DNA of 6,951 bases from Planctomycetota bacterium (GTDB lineage: Bacteria > Planctomycetota > Planctomycetia > Isosphaerales > Isosphaeraceae): the NCBI GenBank assembly GCA_021778575.1, contig JAJYCH010000259.1:1-6951 (forward strand), in the 5' to 3' direction. The translations under genes and the position numbers were made by a program. This document shows, in pieces, positions 1-6,465 of the stretch. Each line of letters opens with the position of its first letter. The first letter of the stretch is position 1. Under the pieces are notes generated by a model. The model searched no databases. It was not told where the DNA came from and saw only the letters and a program-made list of their open reading frames with translations.

Positions 1-2
1 GC

Positions 3-1031
3 TGGGCCACCCAGAACCTGCCCGATCGCCTGGTGGCCTGGGAGAAGCTCGAAGCCCCGATCACCCGCCGGGCCGAACTTCAACGCCGCGATCGGCTGAC
101 GGCCTGGAAGCGGGAACGACGCCCCAATGGAGCCGAGCCCGACCGAATCTCTCCCTGGATCGACGCCGAACTCGCCCGGCTCGAAAATCCCGAAACGAAG
201 CCCAGATCGGCTCTGATGGTGGTCAAGCTGAACCGGACCGAAGTGCGCGCCGTCGATCATAAACCTCGAAAGGTCAACCGGTTACTCCGGATCGGCTGGC
301 TCTCGGCGTTTCCCGACGTCGAGTCGATGCCCGAGGCCGACCTGGTCCAGGCCGTGGAAGGTCGCGGGTTCTCGGTCAGCTCCGAGACCCCGGTCTCGAT
401 CGAGACACTCCTGCCGATCCAGCCCGAGGACGATGCCCACTGGCTCGTCCGCCGGGCGGCGACCGAGGTGGTCAATGACCCTGGCGCGCGGCTCCTTCGC
501 TATCAGGGGATGATCCTGCCCGAGCCCGCGGCGGGCGCGGCACCTCCCGCCGGGGCGGCCTTGAACGCGGCGCTCGGCGGGTTGAAGGAGCTTCTGGGCG
601 AGGTTCCCGTCGATCCGTTGCCCGGTAAGCTCCAGGAACTCGCCGGACAGGGGAGAGTGGGCGCGGTGGTCACCCGGCTCGAAATGGCTCCCGATATGGC
701 GAGCACTTCGGTCGAGTCGACTCTCTGGGTCCGGGTTGGTCAGCGCTGGAATCCCGCCTTCAGTCAGTCGAGCACTGTCCGACCCGATGACCTTCCCGCC
801 AATGCCGGTGACGGGATCGCCGATGACCCGCAGGTCAAGGCGGTCTTCGGTCTGGTCGATTCGCTCGGCCTCGGCAACATCCCTCCCGAGATGAAGCGGC
901 GGAGCCTGAACATGGGAGCCGCCACCCGCCAGGCTCTCGGCCAGGCCCGGGGGGCTCTCGACCAGCAGCTCAGCGCCTCGGCCCTCTCGCTCGATCTGAT
1001 CCAGGGAAATACCGCCCCGCCCCGGCCATAA
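3..1031 (+). CDS. Unrecognised protein, 3' part of the gene (5' end outside window)
   Basis: The reading frame is open from the first complete codon at position 3 to a TAA at 1029-1031, giving 342 residues without a start. A GTG at 33 could be called as a start, but codons before it are open and coding-like ([13 protein letters not shown]), and no Shine-Dalgarno sequence is visible, so the gene most likely enters from the left. I do not recognise the family. The visible part is soluble, with no membrane segment. It begins with a strongly charged Arg/Glu-rich stretch (about the first 65 residues), continues with a mixed alpha/beta-like region, then an Ala/Pro/Gly-rich linker (around 490-570 in the DNA), and ends with an Ala/Gln/Leu-rich tail rich in small residues. 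No catalytic motif, metal site or repeat is evident. Codon use matches its neighbours. It is probably transcribed separately from fabI, because a candidate promoter lies in the 125-base gap after it. Confidence 0.75.
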   Translation, partial: WATQNLPDRLVAWEKLEAPITRRAELQRRDRLTAWKRERRPNGAEPDRISPWIDAELARLENPETKPRSALMVVKLNRTEVRAVDHKPRKVNRLLRIGWLSAFPDVESMPEADLVQAVEGRGFSVSSETPVSIETLLPIQPEDDAHWLVRRAATEVVNDPGARLLRYQGMILPEPAAGAAPPAGAALNAALGGLKELLGEVPVDPLPGKLQELAGQGRVGAVVTRLEMAPDMASTSVESTLWVRVGQRWNPAFSQSSTVRPDDLPANAGDGIADDPQVKAVFGLVDSLGLGNIPPEMKRRSLNMGAATRQALGQARGALDQQLSASALSLDLIQGNTAPPRP

Positions 1032-1046
1032 GCTTGGAGAGTGAGG

Positions 1047-1075
1047 TTGAGACTGGCGGCCAGCCACGCTATCCT
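1047..1075 (+). promoter_or_regulatory. Candidate sigma70-type promoter for the fabI unit
   Basis: A -35-like TTGAGA (1047-1052, one mismatch to TTGACA) is followed after 17 bases by a -10-like TATCCT (1070-1075, four of six matches to TATAAT). Spacing is ideal and it lies in the gap between the preceding gene and fabI. Transcription would begin near 1082 and give a leader of about 75 nt. This is pattern matching only; in a GC-rich genome such matches occur by chance. Confidence 0.4.
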
Positions 1076-1121
1076 CTGGCGATTGGCGAGGCGCATACCT
1101 CCACGGCTTCGAAACTTTGGG

Positions 1122-1142
1122 TCGAGCCCGGCCAGGGCTCGA
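1122..1142 (+). promoter_or_regulatory. Leader hairpin adjacent to the fabI ribosome binding site
   Basis: An 8-bp perfect inverted repeat (TCGAGCCC / GGGCTCGA, 1122-1129 and 1135-1142) with a 5-nt loop (GGCCA) ends one base before the AAGGA of fabI. There is no T-run after it, so a terminator is unlikely. It could modulate ribosome access to fabI mRNA or be a DNA operator. The structure is seen; the function is inference. Confidence 0.4.
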
Positions 1143-1143
1143 G

Positions 1144-1148
1144 AAGGA
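1144..1148 (+). promoter_or_regulatory. Shine-Dalgarno sequence that sets the fabI start
   Basis: AAGGA lies 8 bases before the ATG at 1157. It supports that ATG over the upstream in-frame TTG at 1034, which would add 41 residues not found in the FabI family. Confidence 0.7.
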
Positions 1149-1156
1149 TCGGTTCG

Positions 1157-1969
1157 ATGGGCTTGTTCACGGGCAAAAAAGGGATGGTTCTCGGGGTCGC
1201 CAACGACTTCAGCATCGCCTGGGCGATCACCAAGCAACTGCTCGACCAGGGAGCCGAGGTCGGATTCACCCACCTCCCGGGTGAAAAGATGGAGCGACGG
1301 GTCCGGAAACTGGCCGAACCGATCGGCGCCAAGCTGATCACCCCTTGCAACGTCCAGGACGATGCCGACGTCGCTCGGGTCTTCAAGGAAGCCGGCGAAA
1401 CCTACGGTTCGCTTGATTTCGTGCTCCACTCGATTGCTTTCGCGCCGATTGAAGACCTGAAATGCCCGTTCGTGATGTCCAGCCGTGAAGGCTTCAAGAC
1501 CGCGATGGATATCAGCGTCTACTCGCTGGCGTGCGTGTCGCGTTACGCGGCCGAGGTCATGCCCAACGGTGGCGCGATCACGACGATGACCTACTACGGT
1601 GGGGAAAAAGTCGTCGCGGGCTATAATATGATGGGCGTCTGCAAGGCGGCGCTCGACGCCGCCGTCAAGTATCTGGCTTATGACCTGGGCCCGAAGAAGA
1701 TTCGCGTCAACGGTCTGTCGGCTGGACCCGTCAAGACTCTGGCCGCGTCCGCCGTCGGCGATTCCGACAAACTGGCGGGCCTTTATGAAGCGGTCTCGCC
1801 GCTCCAGCGGAATATCACTCGCGAAGAGGTGGGCGCCGCCGGGATGTTCCTCCTCTCCGATCTCGCCAGCGGAATCAGCGGCGAAATCCTTCACGTCGAT
1901 GCCGGCTACAACGCCATGGGATCGCCGGGCCGCGCGATCGAGGCGGCCAAGGAAGGCAAGTCGATCTAA
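1157..1969 (+). CDS. fabI: Enoyl-[acyl-carrier-protein] reductase, FabI type
   Basis: This 270-residue cytoplasmic enzyme reduces the trans-2 double bond of enoyl-ACP with NAD(P)H, the last step of each fatty acid elongation cycle (type II synthesis). It is a short-chain dehydrogenase/reductase of atypical FabI form. Visible evidence: the nucleotide-binding segment [12 protein letters not shown] (residues 13-24), the HSIAFAP segment (91-97), and the FabI active-site pattern Tyr-x6-Lys as Y156 and K163, with Y146 also present; these numbers equal those of the E. coli enzyme. The C-terminal [14 protein letters not shown] is typical. Length fits the family (about 260 residues). The ATG at 1157 is chosen because AAGGA precedes it by 8 bases and the protein then begins with the usual short MGLFTGKKG lead-in. 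Residue A94, aligned with E. coli G93 (a triclosan-resistance position), is Ala as in some Firmicute FabI proteins, so this is not clearly unusual. A Nudix gene follows after 54 bases with no visible terminator, so co-transcription is likely. Confidence 0.96.
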   Translation: MGLFTGKKGMVLGVANDFSIAWAITKQLLDQGAEVGFTHLPGEKMERRVRKLAEPIGAKLITPCNVQDDADVARVFKEAGETYGSLDFVLHSIAFAPIEDLKCPFVMSSREGFKTAMDISVYSLACVSRYAAEVMPNGGAITTMTYYGGEKVVAGYNMMGVCKAALDAAVKYLAYDLGPKKIRVNGLSAGPVKTLAASAVGDSDKLAGLYEAVSPLQRNITREEVGAAGMFLLSDLASGISGEILHVDAGYNAMGSPGRAIEAAKEGKSI

Positions 1970-2009
1970 AGATCTGATTCGTGAACCGTTCGAGGCCGAA
2001 TCCCGGCGC

Positions 2010-2014
2010 GAGGA
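2010..2014 (+). promoter_or_regulatory. Shine-Dalgarno sequence supporting a TTG start
   Basis: GAGGA sits 9 bases before the TTG at 2024. An in-frame stop lies at 1982-1984 and the first in-frame ATG would fall inside the Nudix domain, so TTG 2024 is the best start. Confidence 0.6.
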
Positions 2015-2023
2015 CTTTCTGAC

Positions 2024-2464
2024 TTGAAACCGACCGATCAAGACAGTCCTATTCGCGTCGGGATCGGCCTCATCGAACGGAATGGTTCTTACCTGATCCG
2101 CCAGCGGCTCGACGGTCAGGTGATGGCGGGACTCTGGGAGTTTCCCGGCGGTAAGTGCGAGGGGGAGGAATCGTCCGAGGCGGCGACCGTCCGCGAGTGC
2201 GCCGAGGAGGTAGGCCTGGCGGTGGAGACCGTTGAGCGTGTCCATCAAACGCTTCACCGATACCCTCATGGGCTGGTGAAACTCGACTATTTTCGCTGTC
2301 GGGTTGTGGGGTCAAAGACCGAGCCCGACGCGGATTCCGGGTTCCGTTGGGTCACGGCGGGTGATTTGCCGAGGTATCGTTTCCCGGAGGCTAACGAAGC
2401 GCTGATTGCGGTTCTGGCACGGAGGGGTGTCGAGCCGACCGACTCGCCGCGAGACGAACCATGA
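2024..2464 (+). CDS. mutT: MutT-type Nudix hydrolase (probable 8-oxo-dGTP diphosphatase)
   Basis: This 146-residue protein starts at TTG and is a single Nudix domain. The Nudix box is complete: G43-x5-E49-x7-R57-E58-x2-E61-E62-x-G64, the metal-binding site for pyrophosphate hydrolysis of nucleoside diphosphate derivatives. Beyond the box it resembles E. coli MutT specifically: WEFPGGK (residues 38-44) matches LEFPGGK there, including the Phe used in purine recognition, and FPEANEALIAVL (120-131) matches the segment FPPANEPVIAKL that holds the base-recognising Asn (N124 here). This supports removal of oxidised purine nucleotides from the dNTP pool, though related enzymes cleave other nucleotides, so the substrate is inference. 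It lies 54 bases after fabI. Its TGA overlaps the next start (ATGA at 2461-2464), pointing to translational coupling. The last 14 or so residues are a polar tail outside the domain. Confidence 0.85.
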   Translation: MKPTDQDSPIRVGIGLIERNGSYLIRQRLDGQVMAGLWEFPGGKCEGEESSEAATVRECAEEVGLAVETVERVHQTLHRYPHGLVKLDYFRCRVVGSKTEPDADSGFRWVTAGDLPRYRFPEANEALIAVLARRGVEPTDSPRDEP

Positions 2465-3126
2465 CGTCCGAGATGCAGATTGTCCTGACGGCCACGCCGC
2501 TTGCGGGATACTTCTACACACTTTGTATCCTCCACGGCGGAACTCGGCCGAGAATGCTCACGGGGCCGGTCGACGTCGGAATGTTAACGTTCGGTCTGGG
2601 GGGGCTGGTTGCGTTCGGTCCATTCGGCCGGGCGGTCCTGGGCCGGATGGTCGGCGATCCGGCGGGACCGGTTGCCTGGACGATTTGGTTGGGGGTGGTG
2701 GTGCTCTGGTCGGTCGTGCTGGCGGGTTCGGCGGCGCTTCGACTGGCGATCTACCACATTGGCCCCGGCGAACTCGAACGCGCCGTGGCCGACGCGCTGG
2801 AGCACGTCGAGGGGCATTTCGTGCCGACCTTGCACGGGTTCGAGGATACCAAGCGTGGCGTCGGCGTGACGCTCAAGAGCGTCGGTTGGCTCCGATCGGG
2901 GGGAATCTCGGCCTATGGCCACGATCCCGACATCCTCATCCGCGAACTCAAGCCGTACTTGAAGGCGACCCTCGCGCGGTTCCCCCAGCGTCCGTCGAGG
3001 TTGACCCACCTGATGTTCGGGCTGGCTTGCCTGTCGATGCTCGTGCCGTTTTCGACCATCCTCCTCGCCAACCCGCGAACCACCAACGCCTTGCGAGCGC
3101 TACTGGACTCGCTCCGCTGGTGGTGA
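2461..3126 (+). CDS. Unrecognised integral membrane protein
   Basis: This 221-residue protein starts at an ATG that overlaps the Nudix stop by four bases, so it is probably translated by re-initiation. I do not recognise the family. Hydrophobic segments that look membrane-spanning lie at about residues 38-58 and 72-98, with a third at 181-203; a weaker one at 6-25 may be a signal anchor. Between segments two and three is an approximately 80-residue soluble region (100-180) containing GPGELERAVADALEHVEGHF, then a Gly-rich GVGVTLKSVGWLRSGGISAYG and a basic/aromatic stretch, which could be a small cytoplasmic or extracytoplasmic domain. No catalytic motif is seen. Codon use matches its neighbours. 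Position at the end of the fabI-mutT unit gives no clear clue to function. The gene ends shortly before the hairpin at 3152-3187. Confidence 0.8.
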   Translation: MTSEMQIVLTATPLAGYFYTLCILHGGTRPRMLTGPVDVGMLTFGLGGLVAFGPFGRAVLGRMVGDPAGPVAWTIWLGVVVLWSVVLAGSAALRLAIYHIGPGELERAVADALEHVEGHFVPTLHGFEDTKRGVGVTLKSVGWLRSGGISAYGHDPDILIRELKPYLKATLARFPQRPSRLTHLMFGLACLSMLVPFSTILLANPRTTNALRALLDSLRWW

Positions 3127-3151
3127 ATCGAGGGGGTGATTCGAACGAGAA

Positions 3152-3187
3152 CGGGCCGAAGATCCGCGTCGCGCGATCCTCGGCCCG
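3152..3187. terminator. Hairpin between convergent units, probable bidirectional terminator
   Basis: CGGGCCGA (3152-3159) pairs with TCGGCCCG (3180-3187). After one mismatch, GATC pairs with GATC (3161-3164 and 3175-3178), then GCG with CGC, closing a TCG loop. The stem lies 25 bases past the plus-strand stop and 30 bases past the minus-strand clpP stop. A modest T-rich stretch follows on the plus strand; there is none on the minus strand, so intrinsic termination is better supported for the plus strand. Confidence 0.6.
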
Positions 3188-3217
3188 GTCTGATTCGATT
3201 TCTTCCGCCGATGCCGA

Positions 3218-3832
3218 TCAGGGGATCGGGTTGGTGCTGAGCGGAATGTTGGGCTCGCGTTCGATCACATGGTCGATCAGACCATAATCGCGGGCCTCTT
3301 CGGGGGACATGAACCGGTCGCGGTCCGTGTCTTCCTGGAGTTTTTCGAGAGTCTGGCCGGTGTGCTTCCGGTAGATCCCGTTGAGCTGCTTCTTCATCCG
3401 GAGGAACTCTTCGGCGTGGATCAAGATATCCGTAGCCGTGCCTTCCATCCCGGCGAGCGGCTGGTGGATCATGATCCGCCCGTGGGGCAGGGCGTTCCGC
3501 TTGCCCGCGGCGCCGGCGGCCAGCAGGAGCGAGCCCATGCTGGCACACTGGCCCATGCAATACGTGGCGACGTCGCAGGGGACGAACTGCATGGTGTCAT
3601 AAATCGCCATTCCGGCGGTGACACTGCCACCCGGGCTGTTGATATAGAGGTGAATATCGGCCTTGCTGTCCTGGTGGGCCAGGACGAGCATCTGGGCGAC
3701 GATCACGTTGGCGACCTGGTCGTCGATGGCCGAGCCGAGCAGGATGATGCGGTCCTGGAGCAAGCGGGAGTAGATATCCATCGCCCGCTCTTCGCGACCG
3801 CTCCGCTCGATGACGATCGGGATCAATGGCAT
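3218..3832 (-). CDS. clpP: ATP-dependent Clp protease proteolytic subunit, canonical copy
   Basis: This 204-residue serine peptidase subunit assembles into heptameric rings and degrades proteins unfolded by a Clp AAA+ partner (ClpX, ClpA or ClpC) in the cytoplasm. The triad is visible as S98 (in GQCASMG), H123 (IMIHQP) and D172 (DRDRF), the same numbering as the Bacillus and Staphylococcus enzymes. The N terminus [25 protein letters not shown] has the canonical axial-loop pattern and the DIYSRLL helix that meets the unfoldase, so the ATG at 3832 is chosen over a second Met at residue 18. The binding site before the start is modest (AGGGA, 9 bases away). YINSPGGSV (63-71) is the usual substrate-strand segment. 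It is the last gene of the minus-strand unit, 70 bases after the other clpP. No long propeptide is present. Cys96 before the nucleophile, where many family members have Ala, is a small departure. Confidence 0.96.
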   Translation of the reverse strand: MPLIPIVIERSGREERAMDIYSRLLQDRIILLGSAIDDQVANVIVAQMLVLAHQDSKADIHLYINSPGGSVTAGMAIYDTMQFVPCDVATYCMGQCASMGSLLLAAGAAGKRNALPHGRIMIHQPLAGMEGTATDILIHAEEFLRMKKQLNGIYRKHTGQTLEKLQEDTDRDRFMSPEEARDYGLIDHVIEREPNIPLSTNPIP

Positions 3833-3902
3833 GGGAATGCGTCCCTGAAGGAGTGGCGATCAGCTCGAAGGTACAGAACGCGGCGTAACAGCGTGGTTCC
3901 GA

Positions 3903-4535
3903 TCAAGAAACGGGACCCTTGGCGGCCTCGGCCGACGGGATGTGGCCGACAACCTCATCCACCAGGCCATATTCCTTGGCCTGGATCGCCGTCATGTAAC
4001 GGTCGCGCTCGGTGTCGCGAGCGACTTGCTCGATCGGCTGGCCGCAGTGCTTGGCCAGGATTTCGTTGATGTCCCGCTTGTTGGCCATGATCTCCTCGGC
4101 CTGGATCTCGATGTCCGAGATCTGACCGCTGACCTGACCATACGGCTGATGGATCATGATCTTCGAGTGCGGGAGCGAGTACCGCCGCCCCTTGGTGCCG
4201 CCGGCGAGCAGAACCGCCGCGCCCGACGCGGCCATCCCGATGCAATACGTCGCGATCGGGCAATCGATGAACTGCATCGTGTCGTAGATGGCCAGCGTGC
4301 TATAGACACTGCCGCCCGGGCTGTTGATGTAGAAGCTGATCCCCTGCGACTTGTTCTCGAACTGGAGATACAGCAGCTTCATGACCGCCATGTTCGCCGA
4401 GGCGTCGTTGATGACCCCTTCCAGGAACACGATCCGGTTCTCCAGGAGCATGTCGCCCAGCGTCATCTGCCGCTGGCGAGACATGTCGCGATAGCGCTGG
4501 AGCCGGGGCGGGTCGAGCGGGTGTTCGTAATTCAT
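3903..4535 (-). CDS. clpP: ATP-dependent Clp protease proteolytic subunit, divergent copy
   Basis: This 210-residue ClpP-family peptidase has a complete triad: S104 (in GMAASGA), H129 (IMIHQP) and D178 (ERDRY), so it should be catalytic and is not a ClpR-like inactive form. YINSPGGSV (69-77) and LAIYDTMQF (81-89) are shared with its neighbour. It differs elsewhere: the N terminus (MNYEHPLDPPRLQRYRDMSRQRQMTLGDMLL) lacks the usual IPxVIE axial-loop strand and the DIYSRLL helix, and the residues around the nucleophile are GMAASGA where the usual form is GQAASMG. LLAGGTKGRRYSLPH and SGQISDIEIQAEEI recall the second ClpP of actinobacteria. The ATG at 4535 has AAGGA (4543-4547) 7 bases upstream. 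It lies between tig and the second clpP and is probably co-transcribed with both. It could form homo-rings or pair with the other copy; which one is inference. Confidence 0.94.
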   Translation of the reverse strand: MNYEHPLDPPRLQRYRDMSRQRQMTLGDMLLENRIVFLEGVINDASANMAVMKLLYLQFENKSQGISFYINSPGGSVYSTLAIYDTMQFIDCPIATYCIGMAASGAAVLLAGGTKGRRYSLPHSKIMIHQPYGQVSGQISDIEIQAEEIMANKRDINEILAKHCGQPIEQVARDTERDRYMTAIQAKEYGLVDEVVGHIPSAEAAKGPVS

Positions 4536-4665
4536 CGGTCGATCCTTGGGAACTCGGCCCGGCTCGCTCCTGATGGGTCACCAGGGAGCAAGTCGGGCCA
4601 GGCCGTGGAAGTGCGGTCGTCTGCGGAAGCTGGTTCGATTCGGTCGGCCGATCCGATCGATCAAA

Positions 4666-6126
4666 TCAGGCGGTCTCTTCCTCGGTGACACCCTCGGGAG
4701 CCGTGGTCGCGGCCTGATCGAGCGTCTCGACCGTGTTGTCTTCAACGAGCGGAACTTCTTCGAGCTTGACGTATTCGAGGATCTTGTCGATCGTCTTCCG
4801 CTCAAGGATCTGCGAGGCCAGCGCTTCGCCCAGACCATCTTTCTCGATCCGAGAGCGGACCCGTCGCGAACTCTCGTCGGTCCGGGCGGCGATCATCTCG
4901 ATTTCGAGATCCATGTCCATCGGCTCGACCGTGATGTTCTCCGCCTCGGCGATCTTCGCCAGGACGAAGTATTCCTTGAGGCTCTTGAGGGTCGTCTCGT
5001 GGGCGTTGGCCCGCAATTCGGCTTCACGAGCGCGGATCTCGATGTCGCTCCGGCCACCTTGACGAAGCTCCATCGCCAGGCGGCGAAGCGTCGATTTTTC
5101 CTGCCGCGAGACCAGGTCGGCCGGGAGGTCGAACGGTGTCTCGCCGACCAGCTTGGTCAGCAATTGATCGCGGACGGCCTGACGACGCTGCGATTCGTAA
5201 CGCCGTTCGAGGACTCCTCGCAGGGCCTCCCGGAGATCGTCCAGATTCTCGAACCCGGTGGACAGGAAGAACTCGGTATTCAGCTCGGGGAGCCGGAGTT
5301 TCTTCAGGTCGAGAACGTTGAAGGACACCTGCATCGTCGCGCCCCGAAGTTCCGGGTCGGGCGAAGACGAGCCGATCTTGGCGTCGGCAACCTTGACATC
5401 GCCGGGCTGGACGCCGACGAGAACCGCTTCGAGGTTCGGGACCGTGCCGTCCTGGAATCGCAGTTCCGACTGGAGGCGGAACTGGATTTCCTTGGCCTGG
5501 TTGTAGGTCTTGCCATTGAGGCTGAAGGTCAGGTCGGCGGTGATGTAATCGCCAACCTCGGCGGTGCCTTCGAGCTTGGGGACGAGCTGAGCGTAACGCT
5601 CCTGGAACGCCTTCACCTGCGCGTCGATATCGGCCTCGGCCACCGTCTTGACCGGGCTTTGCAGGGTCAGCGACTTGTAGCTGGGCAGCGGGAATTCGGG
5701 CTGGACTTCCACTTCCATCTCGAAGGTCATCGGACCTTCGGACGGCAGATCGATGGCGTCGATGTCGAGATTCGGCTGCGAGATCGGGTTGAGCTTGTGA
5801 TCCTCGTCGATCTGCTCGAGCGCGGCCATCAGGAGGGTCTGCTTGACCTGGCCGGCGATCTGCTTGCGGAACCGGTTCTCAACCATTTTCCGGGGAGCGT
5901 GGCCAGGCCGGAAACCCGGGACGATGGCTTCTTTGACCATCGTGCCAATGGATTCTTTGAAGTGTGTTTCAATATCCGTTTGCGGAATCGAAACCTTGAG
6001 ATGTTTCTTGCAGGGGCCGACGTCACTGATCTTCACGTCCAGATCAAGCCGCTTCTTGGCTTCGACCGGTTTCGTGTCCGTGACTTCGGTGGCGGCAGGA
6101 GTTTCGAGAACTTCCCCGGTGCTCAT
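4666..6126 (-). CDS. tig: Trigger factor, ribosome-associated chaperone
   Basis: This 486-residue protein binds near the ribosomal exit tunnel and shields nascent chains. The N-terminal ribosome-binding domain (about residues 28-145) holds the signature GFRPGHAP (71-78). A FKBP-like domain follows (about 185-275, beginning EVGDYITADLTFSLNG), then the helical C-terminal chaperone domain (about 280-455). Length is slightly above the usual 430-450: there is a 25-residue Thr/Glu/Pro-rich N-terminal extension and an acidic Thr/Glu-rich tail (about 457-486). The start is the ATG at 6126 because AAGGA (6136-6140) lies 9 bases upstream; an in-frame ATG three codons earlier has no spacing to that site, and a further upstream Met lacks family support. 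In the FKBP-like domain, the expected IPGFEDGIKG is replaced by VPNLEAVLVG and the FPxxY segment is absent, so prolyl isomerase activity is doubtful. It follows tRNA-Gly and precedes two clpP genes. Confidence 0.95.
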   Translation of the reverse strand: MSTGEVLETPAATEVTDTKPVEAKKRLDLDVKISDVGPCKKHLKVSIPQTDIETHFKESIGTMVKEAIVPGFRPGHAPRKMVENRFRKQIAGQVKQTLLMAALEQIDEDHKLNPISQPNLDIDAIDLPSEGPMTFEMEVEVQPEFPLPSYKSLTLQSPVKTVAEADIDAQVKAFQERYAQLVPKLEGTAEVGDYITADLTFSLNGKTYNQAKEIQFRLQSELRFQDGTVPNLEAVLVGVQPGDVKVADAKIGSSSPDPELRGATMQVSFNVLDLKKLRLPELNTEFFLSTGFENLDDLREALRGVLERRYESQRRQAVRDQLLTKLVGETPFDLPADLVSRQEKSTLRRLAMELRQGGRSDIEIRAREAELRANAHETTLKSLKEYFVLAKIAEAENITVEPMDMDLEIEMIAARTDESSRRVRSRIEKDGLGEALASQILERKTIDKILEYVKLEEVPLVEDNTVETLDQAATTAPEGVTEEETA

Positions 6127-6135
6127 CGACAGCAT

Positions 6136-6140
6136 TCCTT
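6136..6140 (-). promoter_or_regulatory. Shine-Dalgarno sequence that sets the tig start
   Basis: On the minus strand AAGGA lies 9 bases before the ATG at 6126-6124. It abuts an alternative in-frame ATG (6135-6133) with no spacing, so the shorter protein start is preferred. Confidence 0.65.
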
Positions 6141-6226
6141 CGAAGCATCCGGCTGGGATGGCTTGGGCCGCCACCACGCACCCGACGCGCTTCGAGCGTA
6201 AGCCGCCAGCCCGGTATGCAAAAAAA

Positions 6227-6301
6227 TGGAGCGGGAGATGGGATTTGAACCCACGACAACCACGTTGGCAACGTGGTGCTCTACCCCTGAGCTACTCCCG
6301 C
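6227..6301 (-). tRNA. tRNA-Gly, anticodon GCC
   Basis: Read on the minus strand, the sequence folds as a full cloverleaf of 75 nt including an encoded CCA (6229-6227). The acceptor stem is GCGGGAG / CTCCCGC (perfect 7 bp). The D arm is GCTC...GAGC, the anticodon stem is CCACG / CGTGG with loop TTGCCAA, and the anticodon GCC is at 6269-6267, reading glycine GGC and GGU codons. The variable loop has 5 nt. The T arm GTGGG / CCCAT closes the loop TTCAAAT and has one G-U pair. The discriminator base is U. A run of seven T follows directly after CCA. The tRNA precedes tig by 100 bases on the same strand, so it may be co-transcribed and cut out of the tig message. Confidence 0.97.
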
Positions 6302-6378
6302 CCGAAAGCCGGAAAGATGGGACTCTTGCCCATTCCGGTCGAATTGTGACTGACACCCGAATGCTTCAGGTAAGGATC

Positions 6379-6406
6379 AGTATAGAGATCCAATTCCGGA
6401 ATGCAA
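6379..6406 (-). promoter_or_regulatory. Candidate promoter for tRNA-Gly / tig / clpP unit
   Basis: On the minus strand, TTGCAT (6406-6401) is followed after 16 bases by TATACT (6384-6379), a near-consensus -10 in otherwise GC-rich DNA. Transcription would start near 6372, giving a leader of about 70 nt before the tRNA. The -35 match is weak (TTG only), but no better -10 lies upstream of this unit. Confidence 0.45.
6393..6402. repeat. Perfect 10-bp palindrome in the tRNA-Gly promoter spacer
   Basis: ATTCCGGAAT lies between the candidate -35 and -10 and touches the -35. A related sequence, ATTCCGGTCGAAT, occurs at 6332-6344 between promoter and tRNA. Together they could be operator half-sites; this is inference. 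Confidence 0.35.
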
Positions 6407-6465
6407 GCGGTCCCTCCAAAAAACTCGTCGGGCCTGTCCGAACCCCCCCCACGATTCGATTCGGG

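Noticed and set aside
1034..1156. Upstream in-frame TTG start giving FabI 41 extra residues
   Set aside because: The extension has no counterpart in the family, overlaps the candidate promoter and hairpin, and the ATG at 1157 has a good ribosome binding site.
1157..1969. Ala at the E. coli G93 position of FabI as a resistance change
   Set aside because: Ala occurs there in some Firmicute FabI proteins that remain sensitive, so it is not evidence of resistance.
764..2269. A 501-residue open frame on the minus strand opposite fabI
   Set aside because: It runs antisense to well-supported fabI and the Nudix gene, has Arg/Asp-rich low-quality composition and no recognisable domain. Long antisense frames are expected from third-position GC bias.
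4536..4665. Possible separate promoter or terminator between tig and the first clpP
   Set aside because: I found only imperfect stems and no convincing -35/-10 pair, so I did not list one.
3269..4688. Plus-strand open frames of 266 and 248 residues opposite the clpP genes
   Set aside because: They are antisense to two catalytic ClpP genes with intact triads and have shadow-like composition.
4546..6201. A 551-residue open frame on the plus strand opposite tig
   Set aside because: It mirrors the codons of trigger factor, is rich in Leu/Asp/Arg/Gly repeats typical of antisense shadows, and has no domain I recognise.
6443..6450. Run of eight C as a possible phase-variation tract
   Set aside because: It lies in a spacer outside the coding region and outside both candidate promoter spacers, so slippage has no obvious target.
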